In this document: one piece after another, positions 15,992 to 24,401 of the stretch | How positions within the stretch are numbered: the stretch's first letter is position 1 | Layout of the letters: each line of letters opens with the position of its first letter | Source: an uncultured Paracoccaceae bacterium | GTDB taxonomy: Bacteria; Pseudomonadota; Alphaproteobacteria; Rhodobacterales; Rhodobacteraceae | Direction: 5' to 3' | Length of the DNA stretch: 41,808 nucleotides | NCBI GenBank assembly: GCA_938016515.1 | Contig: CALILP010000105.1 | Location: 1-41,808 of the forward strand | Notes under the pieces: model-generated | The model's database searches: none | Told to the model about the DNA's origin: nothing | The model's input: the letters and a program-made list of their open reading frames with translations, nothing else | Position numbers and translations under genes: made by a program

Positions 15992-18900
15992 ATAAGCCCC
16001 TGTTCGACCCGACCGTCGGTGCACAGCGTCTGGATACTGTGACCGCCAATATCGCCCTGACCAACACCGGTCTTGATACGCTCGTTCAATATGCGCTGAT
16101 CGATCCGGGGCTGAACCAGAACATCACGGACGCAGAGATCGTTGCAGGCGCCAAGGCGGCGGCGACGATGAATGCAATTGTGATCGCGGCGATCAAAGCG
16201 ACGGGTGCTGCCAACGACGGTAAGATTTCCGCCGATGATGTCTACGCCTTGGCCGATTGGATCATCGCGAACGATCGCGCCGATTGGATCCGTGCCCACG
16301 GCAACGATGAAAACGATACAGAAACCGGCTTTCACAAGATCCAGAACGACGGCAATGCACTGCATTTGTTCGGGGACAAGCTGCTCGATGAGGTAGCTGA
16401 CGGAATTTATCACCTTGGTTTTGGGTATAAGAAAGACCGTCTGATCAACGAAGACGGCGACAGCAATGCCCGTGTGGAACAAGTCGCCTATTGGCTGGAC
16501 GAACTGCTGGCCGAGGATCTGGCCGCAGGGACGCTCAAGAACACATCCGTCAAAGACACCTTTGACGGAACCACTGGCACTGGCCTGGACGCCGTGATCG
16601 ACATGATCAACGACGATCCGGGTCTTGAGCGCCGCGTGCCCAACGACGAGATCAAGGAAGGCGCGAAGGCTGCCAACGAGATGAACAAGATCATCGTCGA
16701 AGGCATCAAGGCTCTGGGTTTGGCCGACGACGGCACACTTGACCCCTCAGAAGTGTACCGCCTATCAGATTGGATCAAGCGGGCGCGTCTGGAGCCGTGG
16801 CTTGAAGCCCACGGCAATGATGAAAACGACACCGAGACCGCGTTTCACCTTGTCCAAAACGATGGCGCCGAGACCCGCGCCTTTGGCAGGGCTGGCGTCG
16901 ATACAATTGCCGACGCCATCTATCACCTTGGCTTTGGGTATAAAGAAGGCCGTCTGATCAACGAAGACGGCAATAAGAACGAGCGGGTCGAGGATGTCAC
17001 CTATTGGCTGAATGAACTGCTGGCCGAGGATTTGGCGTCCGGCGCTTTAGTCTCCGGTAAAGGCGCGAACATTCCGGGGACAACAGGCACCGGTCTTGAC
17101 CGTCTGGTTGATTTGATCGGAAACGAGTCTGAACTGAACCGCCGCCTGTCGGACGGCGAAATCCGTACGGGGGCCAAGGCCGCTGATGATATGAACAAGA
17201 TCATCATTGACGGTGTGAAGGCTACGGGCATTGCCAATGACGGTCAGATCACGCGTGCCGATGTCATGGACCTCGCCGATTGGATCGCGGCGAACCACAA
17301 GGCGGCATGGATCACGGCCCACGGTGATGATGAAAAAGGTGTCGAGACCGGTTTTCATCTTGTGCAGGGCGACGGTGCCCGCGAACGTCTTTATGATCAA
17401 AACGCCATCGATACGGTGGCTGATGGCCTTTATCACCTTGGATTCGGCTATGACAAAGGCCGGGTGATCAATGAAGATGGTAATGGCAATGCAATGCTGT
17501 CTGATGTGGCTTTCTGGTTGGAAACCTTGCTTGCCGAGGATCTGGCAGCGGGCAGCCTGACCAACAACAGCGTCAATCTGTATCCGCAAGGCACAACCGG
17601 CACCGCCTTTGATGAGATCACGCAGCTGATCACCTCTGACGAAGGCCTGACGAAGCGTTACACCGCAACAGAACTGAAGCAAATCGCGCAGGACGTGGAT
17701 GCGATGAACGGCCTGTTGGTGGATGCAATCTCCGCAACTGGCGTTGCCAACGACGGCAGCCTGACAGCGACAGACGTCGCTGTGGTTGGCGCATGGATCG
17801 AAGAAAACGTGCGCGGCCCTTGGGCCAATCTACGTGGCGATTATGACGACGAAGAAGGTGTCATGGGCCTCGTCTGGCGCGGCAGCGTTGGCGAGTTGGG
17901 CAATGCCAGTGCCCTGAACGAATTGGGTCGGGCGATTTATTCGCTTGGCTTTGGCACCAAGCACGGTGGCATCCGCAACCCAGATGGCGATTGGATGGGA
18001 TCGACCGAGGATGCAGCCAGCTGGCTGAACGTCTTGCTGGCCGACGATCTATTGGCTGCAACCTTCTACAATGCTGCCCAAGATTCGGTTGATCCGGGCA
18101 CATTCGCAGGCGACATCGTCGCCAGCGTTGATGCTGTGCGGGTGCTGGATGACGACAACTACGTTGTGATCACAGACAAAGCCAGCTTGCGTCAGGACGA
18201 CGGCACAATCGCCTTCACCTTCTCGGCTGACCAGCCCGGTGACCACTTTCAGGTTCTGTTCTCCAAGGATGGGTCAGGGTCCAACGACGGCGATATCCGG
18301 GCGTATCTGTACGAAGGTGAATTGCATGTCAAAGTCACGACAGGCGACAAAGATCACTACCTGAAGGTCGAACAGCCGATCATGGCTGATCAACCGCATG
18401 ACATCGCGATCACCTTTGAAAACGGCGCTGTTTCGCTATGGTTTGATGGCATCCGTCAGGTGTTCCGCGACGACATCGACTATGACATGCGCAACAACAC
18501 CTCTGACGTGATCGTGGGCGCCAACAACGGGTCGCAAAAGGGCAACGACACCAAAATCGACGCGCATTTTCAGGGCGAGATCACGGGCTTTGCAATCTAC
18601 GACCGCGCGTTGGACCAAGGCGAAGTACAAGGTCTGTCCGAAGGCGTTCGTAAGAAAGGAAACGCTGGCGACAACAACATGTTCGGCACCGATGGTCAGG
18701 ACCACTTGCTGGGCGAGCTTGGCCGCGATGTGATGGTGGCAGGCGACGGCAACGACATCGTGGACGGTGGCTATGGCGCTGACCGGATCCTCGGGGGCAA
18801 AGGCCATGATATCATCGATGCAGGCCACGGTCAGGACACCGTGGATGCAGGCGACGGCAACGACATCATCATCAGTACATCTGATGGGCGCGAACCGCAG

Positions 18901-21900
18901 ATCGGGCAGTTGATTTATGGCTCCAATGGTCGCGTCCGCGACGACAACGGCTGGGTGGATTACAACACGCTGACGATCTATTCGGATCAGCCGGTCCCTG
19001 CGGATGACGTCTTTACCGGTGGAAAAGGCGCAGACACCTTCCGCTTTCAGTGGAACATCAACGCCAAAGACTACATCATCGAAAAGCACGCCCGCGAAGA
19101 TGGCTCGATCAACTGGCGCGGTGTGGCCGGTGAAAATACCTATCTGCACGACCATTGGGTCGATACCATTGGCGACGATATCATCACCGATTACAGCAAA
19201 GCCGAAGGCGACAAGATCGAGGTGGCGGGCCACACCCTGACCCTCGACAGCATCACTTACACAGACGTGGACCGCGACGGCAAAGACGAGTCGATCATCG
19301 CTTATAAGTCGAACCAAGGAAACGGCGGGGCCCACGACCAAGATAAGCTGGGCACGATCACCGTGTTCGGCGACAAAGTCACAGCCAGCGACATCACCCA
19401 AATCCCGTCAATGACGGTCTTCTATGGGGTGGTCGAAAACATTCGCGATCTGGATGAGGCGGTCACGCCTTTGTCGATCGACGCAGGCACGGCGCGGGCA
19501 TTGCCAAGCAACCTACAAGCCGTCGAAATCGACGGCCCTCGGGGCGACGATATCGCAGGGCCAAAGGCTGTCGCTGACCCAACGATTAAAGCGGCAGCGC
19601 GGACGAACACTGGCCTTGATACCATCCTTGACTGGGTCGAAACTGATCCCGGTCTGCAGGACCGAATTTACAGCGGTGAGATCACCAAAGGCAGTGCTGC
19701 AGCTGCGGCCATGAACGCGATTATCGTTGAAGCGATCAAAGCGACCGGTGCGGCCAACGACGGCGAGATTGATGCAGGCGATGTCTATTCCATGGCGACG
19801 TGGATCAAGAAGTACCGCGAAGACGCGTGGATCAAGCACCACGGTGATGACGAGAAAGGGGTCGAGACCGGCTTCCACCTTGTTCAGAACGACGGCGCGG
19901 CGGTGGATGCTTTCGGACGGAACAGTCTGAACACCGTGGCAGATGCGATCTATCACCTTGGATTCGGGTTCAAGGATGACCGCCTGATCAACGAAGACGG
20001 AGACAAGAACGAGCGTGTTGAATCCGTGGCCTTCTGGCTAAACGAGCTGCTGGCGGAGGATTTAGCGGGCAATGCCCTGAAAAACGCAAGCGCCTCAAAA
20101 CCTGTAGAGGGCAGCACTGGAACGGGCCTCGACCAACTGGTGGATATGATCCAGGACGACCCGGAACTGAGCCGGCGTATCCCGGATGCAGAACAGCAAA
20201 AGGGTGCTGCTGCGGCAGATGCGATGAACAAAATCATCATCAAGCACATCAAAAAGCTGGGTCTAGCCAATGATGGCGAATTCACAGCCGCTGACGTGAT
20301 GGCGCTGGCCGAAGCGATTTATAAAAACGACAAGGCGGCATGGATCAAGGCCCACGGGGATGATGAAAACGACACGGAAACAGGGTTCCACCTTGTCCAG
20401 AACGACGGTGCGATCACTCAGCTTTATGGGCACAACGCGATCAACACGATTGCAGACGGGCTGTATCATCTTGGCTTTGGATACAACAAAAACCGACAGC
20501 TGATAAACGAAGATGGCAACGCAAATGCGTCAACTGAATCGGTGGCCCATTGGCTGAATGAGCTGCTGGCCGATGATATGGCCAAACTGAAAAACACTAA
20601 CGTCAGGGCAGAGAAACCGGGCACAACGGGCACCGGCCTCGACCAGCTGGTTGATATTATCAACGAAGACCTCGGCCTGCAGCGCAAAGTTTCGCTGTCC
20701 GAGATTCAGGCCGGTGCAAATGCGGCTGACGTAATGAACCAGATCATTGTGCAGTCAGTCAAAGCGACCGGCATTGCCAACGATGGCCGGATCACAGCGG
20801 GCGATATGGCGACGCTGGCGGACTTCATCAAAGCAAACCACAAAGAGATGTGGGTTTGGGCCCACGGCGACGACGAAGACAACTCTGAAACAGGGTTCCA
20901 CCGCGTCCAGAACGATGGCAGTGAGCAACGCCTGAACGGCAAAGCAGCAATCGATACGGTCGCAGATGGCCTGTATCATCTGGGCTTTGGACACAAAGAT
21001 GGCCGTCTGATCAACGAAGACGGCAATGGCAACGCCTCGCTGACGGATGCGGCGTTCTGGCTGGAAGACTTGCTGGCAGAAGATCTGGCGGAAGGCCGCC
21101 TTGCGAACGCCAACGCCGGGCCGTTTATGCAGGGAACCACACAGACTGGGCTTGATGCGCTTGTCGAAATGGTTGCGACCGACGAAGGCCTGATGGCCCG
21201 TTTGCCGACAACGGAACTCAGCAAAGCGGCTTATGCTGCAAACGGTCTGAACAAGATCCTGATCAAGGCCATTCAGGAAACGGGTGTCGCCAACGATGGC
21301 AAGATCGATGCGCATGACATCAAGATCATGGATGCCTGGATCGCTGATAACCAAGCTGAACAGCTTGATCGGTTCAACGGCACCAAAGTGGACGACAAGC
21401 GTACCGGCTTTGAAATCGCAGAATTGTGGTCGTCGACCAGCCCTCTGTTTGGCGAAAACGGGGTCAACACTGTCGCAGATAGCATCTACAGCATCGGTTA
21501 CGGGGTCAAATACAACGACGCCATTGCGAACCGAGACGGCGGTTGGCAGGCGTCACTGACAGATGTGGCCGAATGGGTTGATCAGTTGTTGGAAGACGAC
21601 CTTGCCAGCGGCGCGCTATTTGATGCCAGCCAAAAGTTCACTGACCCGTCCAGTTTTGCGGAGGACATTGTGGTGCAGGCGCCACGCGATGTCATTGGCA
21701 ATGGGCAGGGCGGTTTCATCAACATCAAACACACCAATGCGCAGGCGCTGAAAACCGCAACCGTGGCTTTCGCGTTCAACGCAAATGATATCCCTACGAC
21801 TGGCAGCGCAGGGCTGTTCACCAAAGACGGGCGCGACTTTGGTGAAGGGGGGCATACGTCGCTTTATTTCTCGGACGGTGAGCTGTATCTGCGGATGCAA

Positions 21901-22926
21901 TCCAAAGAGAAATCCCAGTACCTTAAGGTCGCGGAACGCGGCACGTTCCAGACAGGCACAAGTTATGCTGTTGCCCTGATCTTGGGTGATGCAGGCGTCC
22001 GGGTGTTTGTGAACGGCGAAGTGGCCGCAAGCAATCTGGACATGACGGAAAACTGGCAGCAAAACGGCGAAGATATCGTTGTTGGCGGGAACGGAAGCTC
22101 TCGTAAGCCCGGACAGATTGACGGTATCCACAGTGCTTTTGACGGGACAATCAGCGACTTTGCGATCTATGACCGGGCGCTGGATTTTGGCGAAGTCAGC
22201 GGTCTTGCGGGCGTGAATAGTGATGTGACCCCGACACCGGGTGCAACCCCCGTTGTGAACACTGACCCCGAACCGGCGGAAACGCCAGCAGATGATCCTG
22301 CGGTCGAAGAGACGCCAGCGGACGTCACGGAAGAAGCCGTCGAAGACGTCATGGCGCAAGCAGACACAACAGACACGCTTGGAACCAGCGGTGGTGTCAA
22401 GACAGGCAGCGCAGGCGTCGACGTCTACATCGGCCTGTCCGGCAAGAACGCACTGGACGGAGCGGCAGGCAATGACCTTCTTGTGGGTGGCTTTCAGGAT
22501 GACACGCTTGAGGGCGGCACGGGCAACGACGCCCTGATCGGCGACTTGAAGGGTGCTGTCTTTGGCGGTGACGACCAGCTTTTTGGCGGCAAAGGCGACG
22601 ACATGCTGCAAGGCGGTAAAGGCGCTGATATCTTTGGGTTTAACCCGGATGACGGTGATGATGTGATTGCCGACTTTGGCCTTAATTTCACCGATGTTGG
22701 GTCTGATAATGGCTTTCAGACGTCACCAACAGGTGCTGATTTTGAGGTAGGCATCGACAAAATACAACTGGCCGGCTTCACCACCATCACCCAAGGCAAT
22801 GTGCTGACAAGTGGGGCGCTGCAGCAAACAGCGGACGGCACGCGCTTTACCGCAGAGAATACGTCGGTCCTGATCTACGGCGTTGACCTTGATACCCTGA
22901 CCGAAGGCGATTTCGCCTTTGTGTAA
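15988..22926 (+). CDS. Giant RTX protein with eight ~171-residue repeats and two LamG-like domains
   Basis: A 2312-residue protein with no signal peptide, as expected for type I secretion. Layout by residue: repeats R1-R4 at 27-711, LamG-like domain at 712-885, glycine-rich RTX nonapeptides at 891-962 with a linker to 1207, repeats R5-R8 at 1208-1895, second LamG-like domain at 1896-2075, Pro/Glu/Thr-rich linker at 2076-2132, RTX block at 2140-2218, and a C-terminal secretion-type region ending in aromatic/hydrophobic DFAFV. Each repeat has an EF-hand-like ANDGxIxxxDV, a W(I)xxHGDDE...TGFHxVQNDG core and YHLGFGxxxxRLINEDGN...WLNELLAEDL. Similar repeats occur, as far as I recall, in large RTX peroxidases of Rhodobacterales; no peroxidase domain is seen here. 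Likely a calcium-dependent extracellular or adhesive protein. No T1SS genes are in the window. The GTG start is the only standard one after the upstream stop at 15877. Confidence 0.85.
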   Translation: MNKPLFDPTVGAQRLDTVTANIALTNTGLDTLVQYALIDPGLNQNITDAEIVAGAKAAATMNAIVIAAIKATGAANDGKISADDVYALADWIIANDRADWIRAHGNDENDTETGFHKIQNDGNALHLFGDKLLDEVADGIYHLGFGYKKDRLINEDGDSNARVEQVAYWLDELLAEDLAAGTLKNTSVKDTFDGTTGTGLDAVIDMINDDPGLERRVPNDEIKEGAKAANEMNKIIVEGIKALGLADDGTLDPSEVYRLSDWIKRARLEPWLEAHGNDENDTETAFHLVQNDGAETRAFGRAGVDTIADAIYHLGFGYKEGRLINEDGNKNERVEDVTYWLNELLAEDLASGALVSGKGANIPGTTGTGLDRLVDLIGNESELNRRLSDGEIRTGAKAADDMNKIIIDGVKATGIANDGQITRADVMDLADWIAANHKAAWITAHGDDEKGVETGFHLVQGDGARERLYDQNAIDTVADGLYHLGFGYDKGRVINEDGNGNAMLSDVAFWLETLLAEDLAAGSLTNNSVNLYPQGTTGTAFDEITQLITSDEGLTKRYTATELKQIAQDVDAMNGLLVDAISATGVANDGSLTATDVAVVGAWIEENVRGPWANLRGDYDDEEGVMGLVWRGSVGELGNASALNELGRAIYSLGFGTKHGGIRNPDGDWMGSTEDAASWLNVLLADDLLAATFYNAAQDSVDPGTFAGDIVASVDAVRVLDDDNYVVITDKASLRQDDGTIAFTFSADQPGDHFQVLFSKDGSGSNDGDIRAYLYEGELHVKVTTGDKDHYLKVEQPIMADQPHDIAITFENGAVSLWFDGIRQVFRDDIDYDMRNNTSDVIVGANNGSQKGNDTKIDAHFQGEITGFAIYDRALDQGEVQGLSEGVRKKGNAGDNNMFGTDGQDHLLGELGRDVMVAGDGNDIVDGGYGADRILGGKGHDIIDAGHGQDTVDAGDGNDIIISTSDGREPQIGQLIYGSNGRVRDDNGWVDYNTLTIYSDQPVPADDVFTGGKGADTFRFQWNINAKDYIIEKHAREDGSINWRGVAGENTYLHDHWVDTIGDDIITDYSKAEGDKIEVAGHTLTLDSITYTDVDRDGKDESIIAYKSNQGNGGAHDQDKLGTITVFGDKVTASDITQIPSMTVFYGVVENIRDLDEAVTPLSIDAGTARALPSNLQAVEIDGPRGDDIAGPKAVADPTIKAAARTNTGLDTILDWVETDPGLQDRIYSGEITKGSAAAAAMNAIIVEAIKATGAANDGEIDAGDVYSMATWIKKYREDAWIKHHGDDEKGVETGFHLVQNDGAAVDAFGRNSLNTVADAIYHLGFGFKDDRLINEDGDKNERVESVAFWLNELLAEDLAGNALKNASASKPVEGSTGTGLDQLVDMIQDDPELSRRIPDAEQQKGAAAADAMNKIIIKHIKKLGLANDGEFTAADVMALAEAIYKNDKAAWIKAHGDDENDTETGFHLVQNDGAITQLYGHNAINTIADGLYHLGFGYNKNRQLINEDGNANASTESVAHWLNELLADDMAKLKNTNVRAEKPGTTGTGLDQLVDIINEDLGLQRKVSLSEIQAGANAADVMNQIIVQSVKATGIANDGRITAGDMATLADFIKANHKEMWVWAHGDDEDNSETGFHRVQNDGSEQRLNGKAAIDTVADGLYHLGFGHKDGRLINEDGNGNASLTDAAFWLEDLLAEDLAEGRLANANAGPFMQGTTQTGLDALVEMVATDEGLMARLPTTELSKAAYAANGLNKILIKAIQETGVANDGKIDAHDIKIMDAWIADNQAEQLDRFNGTKVDDKRTGFEIAELWSSTSPLFGENGVNTVADSIYSIGYGVKYNDAIANRDGGWQASLTDVAEWVDQLLEDDLASGALFDASQKFTDPSSFAEDIVVQAPRDVIGNGQGGFINIKHTNAQALKTATVAFAFNANDIPTTGSAGLFTKDGRDFGEGGHTSLYFSDGELYLRMQSKEKSQYLKVAERGTFQTGTSYAVALILGDAGVRVFVNGEVAASNLDMTENWQQNGEDIVVGGNGSSRKPGQIDGIHSAFDGTISDFAIYDRALDFGEVSGLAGVNSDVTPTPGATPVVNTDPEPAETPADDPAVEETPADVTEEAVEDVMAQADTTDTLGTSGGVKTGSAGVDVYIGLSGKNALDGAAGNDLLVGGFQDDTLEGGTGNDALIGDLKGAVFGGDDQLFGGKGDDMLQGGKGADIFGFNPDDGDDVIADFGLNFTDVGSDNGFQTSPTGADFEVGIDKIQLAGFTTITQGNVLTSGALQQTADGTRFTAENTSVLIYGVDLDTLTEGDFAFV
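16066..18120 (+). repeat. First tetrad of ~171-residue repeats (R1-R4) in the RTX gene
   Basis: Four tandem coding repeats with a period of about 513 bases: 16066-16578, 16579-17088, 17089-17601 and 17602-18120. R1-R3 are close to each other. R4 is diverged: it lacks the HGDDE core and ends TFAGDIV, leading into the LamG-like domain. Boundaries are set at TGLD/TAFD. Confidence 0.85.
18121..18642 (+). other. LamG-like domain 1 of the RTX protein
   Basis: Residues 712-885 show the pattern of a concanavalin/LamG jellyroll: TIAFTFSADQP, FQVLFSKDG, GELHVKV, HDIAITFENGAVSLWFDG and the closing FQGEITGFAIYDRALDQGEV. Such domains usually bind glycans or matrix. It matches the second copy at 21673-22212. 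Confidence 0.75.
18658..18873 (+). repeat. RTX nonapeptide block 1
   Basis: Residues 891-962 contain a run of GGxGxDxhx-type units (GDGNDIVDGG, GADRILGGKG, GHGQDTVDAG, DGNDIII), the calcium-binding beta-roll of RTX proteins. Confidence 0.85.
19609..21672 (+). repeat. Second tetrad of ~171-residue repeats (R5-R8) in the RTX gene
   Basis: Four further repeats at 19609-20121, 20122-20631, 20632-21144 and 21145-21672. R8 shares the peculiarities of R4 (DEGL start, missing HGDDE core, SFAEDIV end), showing that the four-repeat block was duplicated as a unit. Confidence 0.85.
21673..22212 (+). other. LamG-like domain 2 of the RTX protein
   Basis: Residues 1896-2075 repeat the first LamG-like domain in pattern: TVAFAFNANDI, AGLFTKDGRDF, GELYLRM, VRVFVNGEVA and FDGTISDFAIYDRALDFGEV. 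An acidic Pro/Thr-rich linker follows. Confidence 0.75.
22405..22641 (+). repeat. RTX nonapeptide block 2 near the C-terminus
   Basis: Residues 2140-2218 hold RTX units (GLSGKNALDGAAGNDLLVGG, DDTLEGGTGNDALIG, GGKGDDMLQGGKGADIFGF). They end about 94 residues before the C-terminus, the usual position ahead of a type I secretion signal. Confidence 0.85.
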
Positions 22927-22953
22927 GACCCCCACCAGAAAGAGACGACCCAA

Positions 22954-23775
22954 ATGAATATGCTGAAAATTTCGACCTGCGCGATCATTGCTGGCCTTCT
23001 GACGGCCTGCGGTGGCGGAGGCGGGGGCACAGGTGGTAGCAGTGCAGGTGGCGGCGGCGGCGGCGCGGGTGCCTTGCCGCGGATGGACCCACCCCCTCCC
23101 GGACCGACCGTCGATTATACTGAATTAGGCGCGCAAACCGGGACCAGCCCACTTGCAGGTGCTATTCTTGTGGCGGGCACCTCAGTGACTGGGACGACCG
23201 GTACAATCACGCACAGCGCGCAGACTTTTACGGCAAGCGGGATCAGCGGCAGCACCTCGCTGGGTGACGATTCAGCTTTCGATCTGCCTGCTTTCGCGTT
23301 TGCGACTGACGTCGAGATCGACGCCAGCACCGTTGCTATCGTCGGGTCCAGCACAGCAGCAGCGGATGTGCGCAACACCGGGACAGCAGCTTACACCGGA
23401 CAATTCAGCGGCCAACTTGTCGACACGTCGCTTGGCCCAACAGCCGCAACCTTGAATTGGGATGCGGATATTCAGGTAAATTTTGCGGGGGACGGTGACG
23501 TCGACATCACCTTCGAAGGTGGCGGCTCTGATCTGATCGACAGCATTCGCATCCTGAACGCAGACATTTCAGGTAACACATTTGCTGGCGGCACGATCCG
23601 AACATCCAACGATGGCGTACAGAACAATATTACCGGGACAAGCGTCGATCTTGACGGTGCGTTTTTTGGCTACAACGATGCGCTCCTGCTTCCGGCAGAG
23701 GCGGGTGGCGCGATTGTGTCTCAGGATGGTGACACAGACATCTCGGGTGTTTTTCTAACCACAGCAAAGCCGTAG
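22954..23775 (+). CDS. Surface lipoprotein with TbpB-type C-terminal beta-barrel
   Basis: A 273-residue lipoprotein. MNMLKISTCAIIAGLLTAC ends in a lipobox (LTAC, Cys19), followed by an unusual Gly-rich tether (GGGGGGTGG...GGGGGGAGA) and a Pro-rich stretch. The C-terminal half is beta-rich. It finishes with the pattern of the transferrin-binding-protein-B / Slam-dependent lipoprotein barrel: VNFAGDGDVDITFEGGG, NTFAGGTIRT, GAFFGYNDALLLPAEAGGA and the final ISGVFLTTAKP. It is encoded 27 bases after the RTX gene, with AGAAAGAG before its ATG, so co-expression is likely. By analogy it may be displayed on the cell surface and might retain or receive the RTX protein. No Slam (DUF560) gene is in the window. 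The lipobox is firm; the barrel family is a pattern judgement. Confidence 0.72.
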   Translation: MNMLKISTCAIIAGLLTACGGGGGGTGGSSAGGGGGGAGALPRMDPPPPGPTVDYTELGAQTGTSPLAGAILVAGTSVTGTTGTITHSAQTFTASGISGSTSLGDDSAFDLPAFAFATDVEIDASTVAIVGSSTAAADVRNTGTAAYTGQFSGQLVDTSLGPTAATLNWDADIQVNFAGDGDVDITFEGGGSDLIDSIRILNADISGNTFAGGTIRTSNDGVQNNITGTSVDLDGAFFGYNDALLLPAEAGGAIVSQDGDTDISGVFLTTAKP

Positions 23776-23832
23776 TCAGGCCGTTTGGTGCCGCAGGCAG
23801 TACGACACCTTCATGACCGGCATGGCAGGATG

Positions 23833-23991
23833 CTATTCGCGTGCATCGGCAGCAAGTCTATGGATTTCGGCCCAGTCGACCTCTTGCGGACGTATCGTGC
23901 GCAATTCGGCTTCTTTTGTGATCCGGTTCAGCATCTCGGGCTGAAGACTTGGAAAACGTGACTCGGTGGCAACTTTTTCTTCACGACACAT
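23833..23991 (-). CDS. Small hypothetical protein (52 residues)
   Basis: A short minus-strand ORF starting MCREEKVATESRFPSLQPEM and ending EVDWAEIHRLAADARE. The ATG at 23991 has an excellent ribosome site (AAGGGG, 6-base spacer). An in-frame ATG at 24057 lacks one. The composition is that of a real soluble, charged, helical protein. I do not recognise the family. It is alone between the lipoprotein gene and the DUF11 promoter region. Confidence 0.5.
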   Translation of the reverse strand: MCREEKVATESRFPSLQPEMLNRITKEAELRTIRPQEVDWAEIHRLAADARE

Positions 23992-24057
23992 GTGGAACCC
24001 CTTCCCAGCAGACTGATGTGTATCGTCATTCTCGGCGGGAATGTGGCCGCAAGACAT

Positions 24058-24401
24058 GGGAACCCAAAGCAGTAATTCCCCAGACGTAACGTTACGAATG
24101 GATTAATTTATTTGAATCAATGGGATATAAAATTGCAAAAAGTGGCGGCGAGACCGTCAATTTTGCCCAAATAGCGTCCATCAGGGGCGAATCGGTTCAG
24201 AATTCCGACGCATGTTGGCAGGCGCGGACCCTACAGAACCAAAGAATGTCGGCAATTTTACATCCCGAGATTTGTGGTTAGTCTCTGCCCTAAATACCAC
24301 AAGTCTCATTTTTCTGACGGCATGATCGGAAACTTCCCCTTATCTGATCAGCAAAAAGACTAAAAAGACTGACAAAACACGCAGGGTCGGGGTTATCGAA
24401 A
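24058..24401. other. AT-rich intergenic region upstream of the giant DUF11-type gene
   Basis: About 340 bases, more AT-rich than its surroundings, with no gene seen. It carries a perfect 12-base palindrome (24085-24096) and several A/T tracts near 24120-24140 and 24350-24380. It presumably contains the promoter of the 3399-residue surface protein and of the small minus-strand ORF. I cannot place -35/-10 elements with confidence. Confidence 0.5.
24085..24096. promoter_or_regulatory. Perfect palindrome CGTAACGTTACG
   Basis: CGTAACGTTACG is its own reverse complement over 12 bases and is placed about 300 bases upstream of the giant surface gene and 94 bases upstream of the small minus-strand ORF start. 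It could be an operator for a dimeric regulator. The regulator is unknown. Confidence 0.35.

Noticed and set aside
16066-21672. Regular ~513-base repeats considered as a CRISPR or satellite array
   Set aside because: The repeats are in frame within one long protein and far too long for CRISPR repeats.
21616-22611. 331-codon open frame antisense to the RTX gene, and a similar one at 18436-19401
   Set aside because: Both mirror repetitive RTX/LamG coding sequence. They have no recognisable domain or ribosome site; openness on the opposite strand follows from the codon bias.
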